Under the pieces are notes generated by a model, which was given only the letters and a program-made list of their open reading frames with translations, searched no databases and was not told the DNA's origin. The translations under genes and the position numbers were made by a program. From Rachycentron canadum (lineage: Eukaryota > Chordata > Actinopteri > Carangiformes > Rachycentridae): DNA of 64,000 bases. The stretch spans positions 7,310,656 through 7,374,655 of the forward strand of contig CM076669.1 of NCBI GenBank assembly GCA_038496675.1, read 5' to 3'. Of the stretch, positions 1 to 12,000 are shown one piece after another. The number at the start of each line of letters is the position of its first letter. Positions within the stretch are counted from its first letter, which is position 1.

Positions 1-1703
1 CAGCAGGAAACCTACTGAATCCAGAGGAGAATGCCTCCAGTGTGAGGTAACCAGTGTGGTCTGTATCCAGAGAGTCAAACACATCCTCCAGCTCCTCTGC
101 AGACAGAGGCAGCTCTCTGTGCAGCCTCTGCCAGGGAAACATAAACAAAAAAAAAAAAAATAACACACACGCAGGATATTTAAATGCTGTTGAACTGAGC
201 TGAACTGCACAAAATGATCAGCAGTAGAAAAAAATGATACATAGTTGACATAAAGGTAGAGTTAGAATGAACTAATGTTTACAATACTATGATTAGTACG
301 GAAATCAATAAATGTCATATAAAAAGATCTAGGGCCGTTAATCTGTCATATCTGGTTCTTTTTGGTTATAACTCAAGCCACCTTGCACAGAATAAACACT
401 AGCACGAACACAAAGTGGCTGATTTATGTGTCACTGCATAGAGCTTTTTTTTTTTTGGAGTCCACCAACTCAAACAACAGCAACAAAAGACATGAAACTC
501 AAAAGAGCCATGTCCTGATTAACTGACAACACAGCTCGGACATTGTCAGCGCTTTGAAGAGGGTCTGCCTGTATTGTTCCTGCCTATGTTCCTCATTTCA
601 GCCAGTGAAATGAATGCGCGTGAGAGTGAGCTTGTACCTGCACTCGTAAACACTGCCATCAATGGTGCTACACACAGCGGCTGTTTCTGTGCGTATGAGT
701 AGGAGAATTGCTTCTTTTACAAAAGGTGATACAACGTGAAAAAAAAAAAAAAAAAAATCTCAAAATTGAAAGACAGCCATGACACTAAGTGTTTCCTACT
801 TGCCATTCACCGTCATTACAGCGCCACAGGTAAAAGCGTGCCCTCTTGACCTACTGTTCTTAGCGGGGGCTTAATGAATTCAGAGCATCTGTGCATTTTC
901 AGAGGACAAAGAATAAAGGTTGTCTAGGAAAAGCAAAATGTCTTATGCTTCAAAGGAAATATAAAATCACGTGGAGCTAAAACAATTAGTTGATTAAATG
1001 AATCAACTGCAACAACCTTTGATAACAGTTGATTGTTGAAGTAAACTTGTACTTAATCTCTTTGCCTGCAGGCCATGTTTGGACAAGATGAGCATTATGA
1101 AGGCAGCCTTGAGCTTCATGAACTTGTGACAGGTATTTTTTCAGGATAGTTTATGACCCAAAGTGTGTGTAGGTTGCAGTGAAACGTCAGCAAAAGGAGA
1201 TTAAATCTACCCATTGCACACATTAAACTCATTTAAGAAGTCAAATGTGTATAAAGCGTTTTGTGACTGTCAAAGCAGCTGTGCAGTTAGATGATAAATG
1301 ATGTTGTGAGTCAGCACTGGTTAGGACACAGAACACTACAAGTTTGACAGATCCAAAAATCAAGCCATCAGTCTTAATAACCTGGAGCTCCAACAGTGTG
1401 CAGACTTTAGAAATGTCCGCCAAACCTTAGTCACCCCATCCCCCCCACACACACACAGACACACACAGACAGACACACACACACACACACTCCTTTTCTA
1501 ACCCTCATATCGGTGCGGGTAATGAAGCCTTTGCCCTCCACGTCACAGGTCTGGAAGAACTCCTTGGTCTTGTCCAGCAGGGCGATGTGACCCCAGTCTG
1601 AACTCCTCCCTGGGTTCAGTCCACAGCCATTCACCCTGTTCTCCTCCTCCATGTCTGCGGCTCTTTCTGGGGACACTTGAGAGACACGGTGTGTAGGTTG
1701 CAT
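1..1703 (-). CDS. cracr2a: CRACR2A-like EF-hand calcium sensor, N-terminal exons (partial)
   Basis: Two coding exons are readable: 1503-1703 and 1-127, read right to left, and the gene continues off the left edge. The first ends MR before a GTTAGA donor; the second starts RLHRELPL after a CCCTGGCAG acceptor, joining in phase 0. The protein reads EFFQTCDVEGKGFITRTDM, then RLHRELPLSAEELEDVFDSL, then a DTDHTGYLTLEAF loop: two EF hands. The first loop is atypical, while the second has D-D-T-Y-E-like ligands. Wording is closer to CRACR2A than to CRACR2B as I remember them. In that family the EF hands sense cytosolic Ca2+ and the protein binds ORAI1/STIM1; a long isoform adds coiled coil and a Rab GTPase, not visible here. 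The ATG at 1703-1701 is the first Met after an in-frame TGA (1719-1721); a second Met at 1652 is also plausible. Paralogue assignment is moderate. Confidence 0.75.
128..1502 (-). other. Intron of the CRACR2A-like gene
   Basis: This 1.4 kb AT-rich intron lies between the two EF-hand exons. It holds a run of A at 739-757 and the CA/CAGA tract at 1446-1490 close to the donor. I see no further exon in it. Confidence 0.7.
1446..1490. repeat. CA/CAGA microsatellite beside a splice donor
   Basis: The plus strand has C(AC)n interrupted by AGAC units. In the minus-strand transcript it is a UG-rich tract starting about 12 nt after the donor at 1502. Confidence 0.9.
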
Positions 1704-3472
1704 GTACTTCAGTGGCAGTCAGAGGCAGAGTCAGACATCAGGCCTCCTCACTGGCCCTGTATTCTGCACTCTGAGGCTCTCACAGTCGCCATGACGACAA
1801 CAACAGGAAGTAGCATCAGATGATGAGATGCCTGATAATGTAAATACACTCAAAGCTGGTTGAAGGCTCCTGTGAGGCAGACAGAAATATAGGAAATACA
1901 GTGCACAAACTCAGAACTTCTTACTGCAGCACTAAGACAGGCAAGAAAACTGGTGGGAAAATGTGTTACCCAAGTAATCAGAATATTAATGCAACAGTAG
2001 CACACTTGTTACAACTATACAGTACTTCCTTTTTCTAAAATGTCTGGAACAAGCAACTCACAAAGGTATGTAAACACAGTGTAAAGGATTATCTTAATAC
2101 CCCACCATACAGAACACATGATGGCATAATGCCTGCAAGACTGCAAGAGCTGTTACCAAGAGGCTGAATTCCAGACTGTACAATGTATCTCCCTTTGTGC
2201 TTTTGCAGCAGTTCTTCGTTTTCATCACAAATGCATGACTCAAAGTTTTGAAGTACATGTCTTGTTTGTTCTCTTCAGACCCAGAGCTCAATCCATCTTG
2301 TCAGAGATTGTAAATATGCAGCCAGTGAAATCTGAGAGGCAGACGAGCGATTTTGAAGCCAAATAAACTCTTGAGATGGAAACGTTTGTTTTTAGTGGTG
2401 AGTAAGAGACTGGATGTCACAATTCAAACAAAACTGTTAAGAAATGTCAGTAGTTAAAAACACCCATCCTTCTTTCTTAGTTGGGCTTTTTTTTAAAAAA
2501 AAAACTTTTACCAGTTGAACCACGTATTTTACTCTGTGCAGTAAAACACACTCTTCTAAATAAGAAGTATGACAAAGATGAAAAGTTCTGGGCCTAGCAG
2601 ATTCAGCCGTCTTCATCTTTAACAGACAAATTGTTTCTTTAAAGAAACCAGACACTGGAGGAAAGGTCTTACCTTTTAAAAACGATACACACAAGAAAGT
2701 GAAGCCTTTTTCCGCCCTCAGTATCAACAGAGCAGTGGTAGCGCTCTGTGTTTAGGAAGTCTTGCTTCACAGATGAATGTCAGACAAGTCATTCTGCAAC
2801 CATGTGATGTCATGAGGAAGCGGCCTGAGGCTTTTCAGTCTGCGTCCACACGCTGCTCCCACACTGAGTGAGAGAGAGAGGGGCTGCAGATTGGACTCTC
2901 TCTTTATGTGGGCTACATACATGCAACATGTTTGCATTGTCTGTAACTATGACGACAGCGGGCTCAAGACCACAGCGTCTCGTATGTTAATGTGTTGTTG
3001 ACATGGGATTTATTAGGATCTAAAGGAAAAATACAGCTGACTGTTGCTACATCACTCATTGATTAATGATTTATTTAAAATCATAGTTTACTAAGGCTGG
3101 TGTTCATTTCCCATTTCAAAATAATTTACAGGAAACTCAAACATTTATCAATGAATAAATCTCTTACATGAGCACCTCACCATATCTTACAATGCCATCT
3201 TGTGGTCTGAGACTAATTTCTGCAGCTTTAGGTTTTCTGGAACAAAATACTGGAAAATTACAATATAAAATTAAAAACACAGATCAAATTAAACAACCAA
3301 AAGCTTTCACTCTGAGTGTAGAGGCAAACCGGTCTCACATTATGATTCTACATATAACTCAGTCAAAGCATGATCCCAATGCACCTCATTAGGTTCTTAA
3401 TAACGTTGTCAAATGCAGGGAACGCCCAATCTTTTGTTCATTCATTCCTCAGGATCAGCTGTGTCCCTGGAG
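1704..3472. other. Spacer: CRACR2A-like 5' region and ccdc59 3' UTR
   Basis: No supported coding exon. The right part should hold the ccdc59 3' UTR; on the minus strand AATAAA occurs at 3075-3070 and 3014-3009, roughly 400 and 460 nt past the ccdc59 stop. The left part should hold the 5' UTR and promoter of the CRACR2A-like gene, but no promoter motif was convincing. The ORFs at 2094-2291 and 2437-2727 show no family resemblance. Confidence 0.5.
3070..3075 (-). other. Candidate ccdc59 poly(A) signal
   Basis: TTTATT on the plus strand reads AATAAA in the ccdc59 transcript, about 400 nt after the stop. A second AATAAA lies at 3009-3014. Neither cleavage site is proven. Confidence 0.4.
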
Positions 3473-5256
3473 TCATTTCTCAGTTCCTTGGATCTTCTGA
3501 AGCAAATACTCCATCTGGAGGTTCAGATTGGGCTGTCCTCTCTTGGTCTTTTTGCTCAGCATCTGGAAGGTCTCTGTCTTTTTCTGTTTGTACCTCTGAA
3601 TGGCTTCTTCTCTTTGCTGCTTGTTCTTCAGGTACTCCTGGGGAAAAAGAACAAGATGGTGGAATGAAAGATTAGCAATTAGAAAAATTATAAATAAGTG
3701 GTGACAAATACAGAGGATGCTTTATTTTTCCCCACAGGTAATGGTTAATAGTAAATAACTGGGGAAACAGCCCACCTCTTTCTTTTTTCTCCGTTTTTCT
3801 TTGGCACTCTCAAATTCCTCTTTTGTCCTCTGGTATGACGTCTTCTTCAGCATTTTTTTCCTCATGCGGTTGCTGATTGGAAGACTGGAAGAGAATATCA
3901 GAAAGGCAATATTACACCTTGACAGGAAAAAAAAAAGAATAATAAAACCAAACTGCAATTTTCATTTTTCCACTTTAAGATTAAGATTTGCCAAAAGACT
4001 GCAAACATTTTAAGTTCTTGGAGGATAATATGAGATGGGCTGTCCTCAAGTTAGCACCATTAAAGGCTTTGTTTTATGGGGCCTGAAACACTTGACATAG
4101 TATAATTATATAATAATAATAATCTGCCACATGAGCATGATATAAACAGTCAATCATTTGATTACACCAAATTACTCTGATATTGTAGTAGTAACCTTTT
4201 TTCACTGAATATAAAATAAGTTTAAAACTTGCACATTTCTCTGTGTGTAGTGTGTGTTGTAATTTTTTTAATGTAAGGCAGCACATCATAAGCATACACA
4301 TACGTCAAACACCAGGTTTTCTCTTTTTCTTTTTATAGTAATTCAAAACAGTGGAAGAAAAACTTAATGCAGACGAAAAGAACGTGTAATTAAATCATAG
4401 AAATGTTCTCACCTCTCTCTCTCTGAGGCCGGAGTCACGTCAGGCTTTCCAGCCACAGAATGTGTTGGTTCAGATTCACCAGAAGCTTCTGGATCTGGAT
4501 CGGCAGCTTCAGTCGGCTGTGCAGCAGCATCATTTTCAGCGACCTCTTCTCCCTTCTCCTTCCCTTTCATCCTCAGTTTACTCCGGTTGACTCTGTTCAT
4601 CCAGGCCTCCTGCTGCAGTTTCTCTGCCTCAGCCATATACAGGTGCTTGAGATGTTCTGGATACTCCTCCTTGTATAGGGCTGTGGATGGATTCTTCTTC
4701 TTCTCCTTTCGCAGCAGCTTGTTGTACTCATGTCTGACTTTCTGCTTTCTCTTGAAAGCAAACCCTTGACCTGAAGAGCAAAGATGCACACCACAATTTC
4801 AAGCCAGTAAAGAAAGATTCAGTTACTGGTGGATAAATTATAGGCCGAATTTACTAGAAGACTTAGATGCTCAAATGAATATGCTTTAAATTCCTTTAAG
4901 TAGGATCAAATTTAGAAACACGATAAAGGGGAAATTAAATTGCGAGTTTTCTTAGTTGAGCTTGGCACCATGCATATCTAGGTTAGGTTAAATTGCATAC
5001 AAGTGTAGATGGGCTGAGCCTCAGCGTTGGTCTTTCTCTCTTGATACAGCTGTGTTATTTACCAATAACAGAAGTGGCTGGCTGAGTTTAAAGAGAGCCA
5101 AACCTTACCCTCTTTAACACTGCCTTCGAATAATTTGTGCTCGGGGGCCCATTTCCTCTTCTTCTTAACACCTTGTGTCTTATTCTTTGACATCTTCCCT
5201 TTGCCATCTTCCGCTGTAAACTTGTTGGTCTTCATTTTTCGATCTGTCGGTGCCAT
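3473..5256 (-). CDS. ccdc59: CCDC59 / TAP26, Fyv7-family rRNA-processing protein
   Basis: Four minus-strand exons: 5109-5256, 4413-4770, 3776-3884, 3473-3637. Splice phases 1, 2 and 0 agree at every junction, giving 780 nt (259 aa plus stop), close to human CCDC59 (241 aa). Diagnostic stretches are FEGSVKEGQGFAFKRK across exons 1-2, YPEHLKHLYMAEAEK in exon 2, and TKRGQPNLNLQMEYLLQKIQ at the C terminus. The protein is highly basic and helical, with an acidic, poorly conserved linker late in exon 2. The family includes yeast Fyv7, a small-subunit processome factor; mammalian CCDC59 was also described as a TTF-1/NKX2-1 partner. Nuclear or nucleolar location is inferred from the family and the lysine-rich segments. 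It is divergently paired with mettl25, as in human. Confidence 0.95.
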
Positions 5257-5878
5257 TTGAGTTAAATCAAGAAACGTGAAATGTTTACATGTGGGAGTCG
5301 GCCGACGCGGGGAGATGACGTAAGGAAGGACAGACGTGACAAATCGATTACAGATCAGAGGTTCCAGCTGTTCTGCAACTTAAAGGTAATAGATGAGCAA
5401 TCAAGTTGATTTAGTAGATAAAGCAAACATCAACTCATTGCAATAAAGTGACGACTAAATATTTTGGGATGTCACATCTATATATTTACATTCACTGTTT
5501 ATTTAGTCTTTAGAATGATAATCCAACATAATTGTGTAGCTACAGAGACTATACACACACAATGAAGTACTCTGCAAGGTATTTCACAGACTGACAAAGA
5601 TCCAGGATTGTTGACTTCCTTGAATATTGTTATTTTTGATTTTAGAAATATTAAACTTCAAATCAAAATCTGCCTCCTGTCTTTTGTTATGTCTATTGTG
5701 AGCTACTGTTTAACTATTTTCATGACTTTCCTTCTGTACCACTGGAGAAGCGTGTGTTTGCAGCAACCTCGATCATCGAACAGCCGTTTTCGAGGTTCGA
5801 CTACTCACGCCTGGACGCGCATCATCAGGCGGCCGACTTCCTCCGTGCTGCGGTGGGGTCTGCTTCAGAGAGCCCAGC
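5257..5878. promoter_or_regulatory. Putative bidirectional promoter, ccdc59/mettl25
   Basis: The two start codons are 622 bp apart and point away from each other. The ccdc59 side has a short CpG-containing stretch with a CRE/ATF-like TGACGTAA at 5316-5323 followed by GGAAGGA (ETS-like). The mettl25 side (about 5760-5878) is also GC- and CpG-richer than its surroundings. The middle is AT-rich. Transcription starts are not visible, and sharing of the promoter is inferred from the geometry. Confidence 0.6.
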
Positions 5879-8800
5879 ATGTCCTCCTCACACAGTCTGA
5901 CAGGCATTCAGCAGCGGGCAGATCAAGTCCGGCGGTTTCTGTCTGTAACTCTGAGCATCGCCAACGCTCACACGGTGGAGTTTTACACCCACGACGTGTG
6001 GAGACGATTCGTGGCCATGTCACCGGAGGAAGTCCTCTCCGCCGTGAGCTCCGCCGGCGACCAGCAGAGGGAGCCAGAGTCCGGAGGCAGAGGCAGAGAC
6101 GGTGAGTCTGGCCTCCGGTACAGGGAGGTTTATAGAGCAACTCTCAAAGACACTGCGCTTAATAAACCACTCGTTCATTACTCAAAATATGCTTCTCTGA
6201 CATTGACTGAGGGAGTTTTTTGGTTGCCAGGTTGTGAAAAAACCTGCAATGATTGTTCAGGATTAAAGACACAACAATGAGACAATTAATGAATGAACCT
6301 TTGTGATAATTAAACTTTTTTTCATTTTCAAGAATCCGTTGACTCACATGAATGAGGATGAAATATATGTGGTCTTTGAAATGTTTGTTGGACAAAACAA
6401 ATTGAACTGGAAGCTTCTTTAAAAATTAAAAGACCAAACAATTGATCGATTAGTCAAGAAGATGCCTGACAGGACAATCAAAACTAGTAGCAGTCCTACT
6501 GTACCCTCATGGCTTGTGAAATGGAGCACTGTAACATAACAATTTCCTGCGAGGGATTAATAAAGTGTTTCTGATTCTGATATGACTGTTTAACCTGTAT
6601 AAAAGAGCTGCAGAGGTTCTGGACATGTGACAGCTTATTAAATTATTGGTTTAATAGATAACCAACATTTATTAGTGAATTGTTGCCAAATAGAAATGAT
6701 AAACACCAGCCAAATACATTTTCACAACCTGGCAAGTGGCAACACAAAAGCTCTAATTAATTCATTTTCTCGTTTTCATAGGCAAATATTTTTTTATGGG
6801 TTGCTTTAAAATTTGAATGTAAAGGGTCACCCAGTTTACAAGGAAGAAACACTCTCTACCTCCAGTGCTATCAAGCCAAGTGAATGGGTTTTGGCATTAT
6901 TAGCCATCGTTTTTGATTTGATCTTATTTTTTGAGAACACACAGTCAGCAGTTTTCATGGGCTCTCGTTTTTGTTAGAGAGTAGCTCCAATGAAAGCACA
7001 TTTACAGTGAGGTCTGTGGATCATCCAGCAGTAACCAGAACATTGTTTCTGGAAAGTGTTGTTGCTGTTAAATCTTTAAAATGTCATTTTTCAGTGCTGA
7101 AAGCACCACAAAATCAAAATGTATTCCCCTCCTTTGTATTGGGTGTTGAACAAACACTTTCAGTGGTTTTATTTCTTGCACTAAAACCTGAATGAATGCA
7201 TTAAATTTTAGTGTCGACAATATACACAGACATAAATACAAAGTTCTACTAATTTGCAAATTTTGCACTTTCAGTCATGTTTCTATGTCTGTCTCCACTA
7301 ACAGATCAGTCCAGGACCACGTTTGGGTTTTGCAGTGATACAAACCGGCTGGTTGATATCCATGAACTTTTGCAGGCAGCCAAAGCCCACTCACTTCCAG
7401 GCCTTGGAGTCTGCTGGAGCAGAGATGAGCTACTGCAGGCCCTCAGAGAGAATAGGTCTGACTCTGGCGCTCCACCAGCAGACAAAGGTAGGGAGCAGTG
7501 TAAGAACATAATGTTTCATGCTGAGAATGGGAAACCACTCAAGGATTGTCCATTTATGACCATAACTCGGGTGCTGTCATAGGATTGATCTAGGATTTAT
7601 TTAGAGGAACAAGTAAATATGTTTTACTCCTTTTTTGTTCTGTCAAACCCAGGGGCTGAGCTGGAGGCAGATGAGTTCATGAACTCTAAGAAATCTCACG
7701 AGGTCCAGTCCATGTCTGAGGTCGTGGCCTGTTTGGCCCAGCACTGTCGAGTCAAACAAGTGGAGTAACATTTTTTAAGTTGTTAAGAATGCTTTAAAGA
7801 TTATTATAAACCAAAGGATGTTTTGTTTTACTACCCTGATTTTGGATTCGATTTTGCCTTCCATCCTCTCTCCTGCTCCCAGGTGATAGATGTGGGCTCA
7901 GGGAAAGGCTACCTGAGTTCTTTCCTGTCCCTGCAGTATGGTCTCCGGGTCTACGGCATCGACTCCTCCAGCACCAACACCCATGGAGCCCATGAGAGGA
8001 ACAGGAAACTGAAGAAGTTCTCCAGGGTGTACCAGAAACACACCAATGCAAAGAGGGCACAGGAAGAGGCAACACATTCACCGCAGGAGGAGTTAGTCGA
8101 AATAAAGCCTGGATCAAATGGAGACAATGATGCTTTATGTGCGCAGGGAGGAATTGCATCACAAGTGGAAGAGAAGGTGTTATCAGATGTCAGCCCCACA
8201 GCTGAAAGACTTTCTGAACCAAATCCAGAAACAGACGAGCTCTTCCTGAGTGCCCTATCCATGGATGTGATACAGACTGCATCCCCCAGAATTCCCCCTA
8301 GCCAGCTTAGCTCAGAGGAGAGGGAGAGGAGAAAGAAGGAGAACCTGGAGAGGAAAGCTCTGAACAGAACCGCCAGCGGCAGCACCGTGTTTTCACCCCT
8401 CACATCTTACGTTACTGCAGAAACAGAGCTCAGAGAGCTCATCAGTGAGCTGGAGGTGAGCAGATCCAAAGTCACAAAAAAAAGAATCCAAAAGTAAATG
8501 GTGAAAAAAGATTTACTGTGTGTGCGGTGGTGGTGCAGATAAGCGTCCAGCCGCATAGTAGCGAAGCATGATTCCCACTGTGGCTCCTAAAATTACAAGT
8601 CTGTCACAGTGGGCTGGAGTTTGCATTACTGGGGTGAGTGTGGGATGTAAGTGCATCGCCAAATGTGCAGGGCGTCATCATCAATAAATTTCACCATTGA
8701 TCTCCAAACCCCTCCCCTCCTCCTCCTTCTCTTATTCTCTGCATACTTTCACCAAACTCCAGGATGCTGTCATGGTCGGCCTGCACACATGTGGTGACTT

Positions 8801-8921
8801 GGCTCCCAGCACCCTGAGGATGTTTGTGGCTAAACCGGAGCTGGCCGCAGTCTGCAGCGTGGGCTGCTGCTATCACCTACTGTCTGAGGAGTTTGACCAT
8901 GCCCAACAGGGTAATCACACA

Positions 8922-9003
<82 letters not shown>

Positions 9004-12000
9004 GTAACAGTCAGATACAGATCATGACCAGAGACAGATTAGTGTGTTTTGTGTCTGTATGTTGCAAAGCTGTGGCAGTGGAGTCATCACACACAGAGGG
9101 AACATATGGTTTCTGTTCTACACAGACATCAGAGTCTTTCCTTCTATTTCCATCCCTTTCTTTGTTTTTCACTCACACCTCAGACACCTGCGTCGTCCAA
9201 GTCATCGCTTTGTTCCAATGTGAAATTAATATCATATCATCTTCCCACATTAACACTCATATTCATGTCTCATAGTAAACAAGTCAGATGTTCCGCTAAG
9301 AGTCTGGAGACTGCAGCCAAGTTACCCTTCTGGAGATTGGGTTGACTTCAGAAACCTGCTGTTAGAACCATTAAAATGGATTTATGGATTTAGAGTGGCT
9401 GTGTAAGGCCGCTGAAAATGAGATTTTTTTGACCTTTTAATTTGGAAGTGAATCTGTTGGATAAAGCTGATTCTTTACCCAGTGTGTAATATTTCATCTT
9501 TTAGGCCGCCATTCTCTACTGCTGCCTCAACTTGATGGTTAATTCAGGTGCCAAAAAATCATCCCTGTTTCATTCCCCCTCGCCTCATAGTTTATGAGGT
9601 ATGAAATGGTCTACATGTGTCCTCATGCTGTGACTGTAGCCTCTGCGCATCCATAAGAAGGAGCCCTTGCTGAAGTGGATACAGTATCGCGTCATCTCTT
9701 GTTAACAGTGTGACCTCTGACTCTCGCGTCATCAGGTCCATCGTGGCTTCAGCCAACAGCGGAAAATGATATCACGACAGCTGATTGAAAACACTCCTTT
9801 CCCAGCTTGTTTCTCAAACTCCTGCTCTTTTGAGGAAGGGAACAAAGGCATACACACAAACACAAACACACACACACACACACACTTTCTCTCTCCCCTG
9901 TTGGCCTTACAGTGCAGTCTGGGATGCAGGCCAGCTCCTATGGTGGCCTGCCTCACCCTAGAAAAGAGCTTAATAGCTGAAATGCTTCATTATTAAAGGC
10001 AGTTATACATTTATGTGATCTCCTTATTTAGGAATTAAGCAATATCTTAAACTTCTTGTACATGATGAGCCCTACCTCTTGCTATTTACTCTAAAAAAAA
10101 ACAACTTCTCAGAGGTGAGTATATTCAGGCGTCTATGGTCTGGAGCCAGCATGTTTCTAAGCGTACGTGTCCACTTATACACAAGGACATCAGAAATATT
10201 TGTCTTTCTGAATTGCAGTGCATGTGCATGGCCACTTCAGATGTGATCTCTGTGGTCAGCATGAGGCTAGTTACTATAAACAGCTCTGCGTGCACACTGT
10301 AATCCACCCGTCGGTCTGAGGAAAGGCTTGTCCACTTCAATCGCGTCTGAGGGCCTGTGCCTGGGCAGAGGGGAAGCTAACTTGACTGGTATCGTGTTAG
10401 CGTGTCCAGAGCAGTTTGCGAGAGCCCGACCGGCCCCAGCTGCGCATGTTATTAGTGCTTCTTTTGACTGCATCCCTCTGGATTCACAGCGCCTTGGCCT
10501 CAGTCACTGACCCTTTTAGAAGTGACATGAAAAGGATGGCAGGCTGTCAAGTAGCCACACTCAGTACCCTCCCACTGGGAATCTGTGTGTGTATGTGTGT
10601 ACTACAGTAAGAAATATGTGGTTAATATGGCTGTTCTTAACAACAACCAGAGGTCAACAGATCTGACTTTTTAAGTCTTTTAAGTTTTTAAGTAGATATT
10701 TAGGAGGGAGGTTTTTTTTTTTTCTTAATTCTTCTGCTCAGTCTTAAATGAGTAGTTTGAATAAAGACCGGAAACAGCTAATTAAAATGTTATACAACAT
10801 ACAGTTTGTTTAAACTGTACAAAAACCAATCACAATGAATGCTATTGCTAAGCTAGCTAGAAAGTCACTGCAAGTAAATGATTCGTCGTTCTAGTCACCT
10901 CAGTCAAATTTAAATGATGTAAGAGGAAGACGAAGAACAGATGGAATTTATCAATGTCAAAGTAACTGACTTGAACATTCCTCAGCAAATTTTTGAAATT
11001 CATATCCACAGATTGCGGCTATGTGCAAAAGAAAGAAAGGATTAATCAACCAAACTGATAAATTGCTTTGCTCTTATTATCTCTGTGTGTTTCTTCACAG
11101 ACTATTTACATGGCATCTGTGGTTTCCCTCTGAGTCAGTACCTCCGCGGCCAGTCCTGGTTCTGCGGCAGAAACGCCAGGATGTCTGCGTGTTTGGTAAG
11201 CTTGGGTGACACCACAAAAAAAAATGTGCACAGCAGCATCTTTTCTGACACAAACATGTGGTATTTAGACAATAATGGCCTTTTGCGACAGCCTCAGCTC
11301 AGTTTCTTTACCGTTTTCCTAACAAAACAGGCTCTAGAGAGAGTTTCACTCGGCCAGGGGGTAAGTAAGGCCTGCACACTCACTGCAATCACCACCATAA
11401 ACCAATAGTCATCATTGCACAAGAATGAGAGTTAAATGTTTTTCTCTAAGCTGTCATTACTTCGCACCCATCAAAACAAATCCATCAAATTCCGTCAAAC
11501 CACAAACACGAGTGTTCACAATCACTCCAGACTGTATTATCTTCACCGTAGATCTGCTCCATGCATTCAAACAATCAGCCCGTTAATTTTCCTTTTTGTT
11601 TTCAGTCCGTGATTGACTACAGTGTATTTATTTGAAATGTAGAACGCAGAGCTCGAGGCCAAAGCTGATACCCGATACCAGCAGCCATTAATATGGAATG
11701 TTTATAAATATTAATGCAATCACGGAAAGATTGATTACTTTTTGGAACTGGAGTCTGAATCCAAAAACAGGCTTGATTGCCTGCTTGTGTTGCATCAGGC
11801 TTGGAAAGTGTCAGAAATATTCATCAAGTGTAGTTCATACTCATGCTGGATGAGTCATAAGAGAACAGCACAACTTTAAATGTAAAAAATGAAATAAACT
11901 GTCTTATGTTGAATCAAGTTATCTTTGACCTTTTCTGTAGATTCAAATGGAATCCCTGTTCTACCGGGCAGTCCTTCACGTTATTCTGAGGGACCATTAC

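Larger units (their letters stand above)
8911..11100 (+). other. mettl25 intron 5
   Basis: This 2.2 kb intron begins with donor GTAATC and a long CA repeat, and has a second AC tract at 9851-9885. No other gene is supported; the ORFs here are read-through of the repeats. Confidence 0.6.

Noticed and set aside
3370..3675. Plus-strand ORFs over 3370-3675
   Set aside because: They are antisense to ccdc59 exon 4, whose minus-strand reading matches the family C terminus.
5608..6105. 165-codon plus-strand ORF overlapping mettl25 exon 1
   Set aside because: It is in a different frame from the conserved SIANAHTVEFYT reading, has no recognisable family, and its 3' half is Arg-rich only because of GC-rich exon DNA.
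8697..9275. ORF running from mettl25 exon 5 through the CA repeat
   Set aside because: The downstream part is His-Thr encoded by the microsatellite; the exon ends at 8910.
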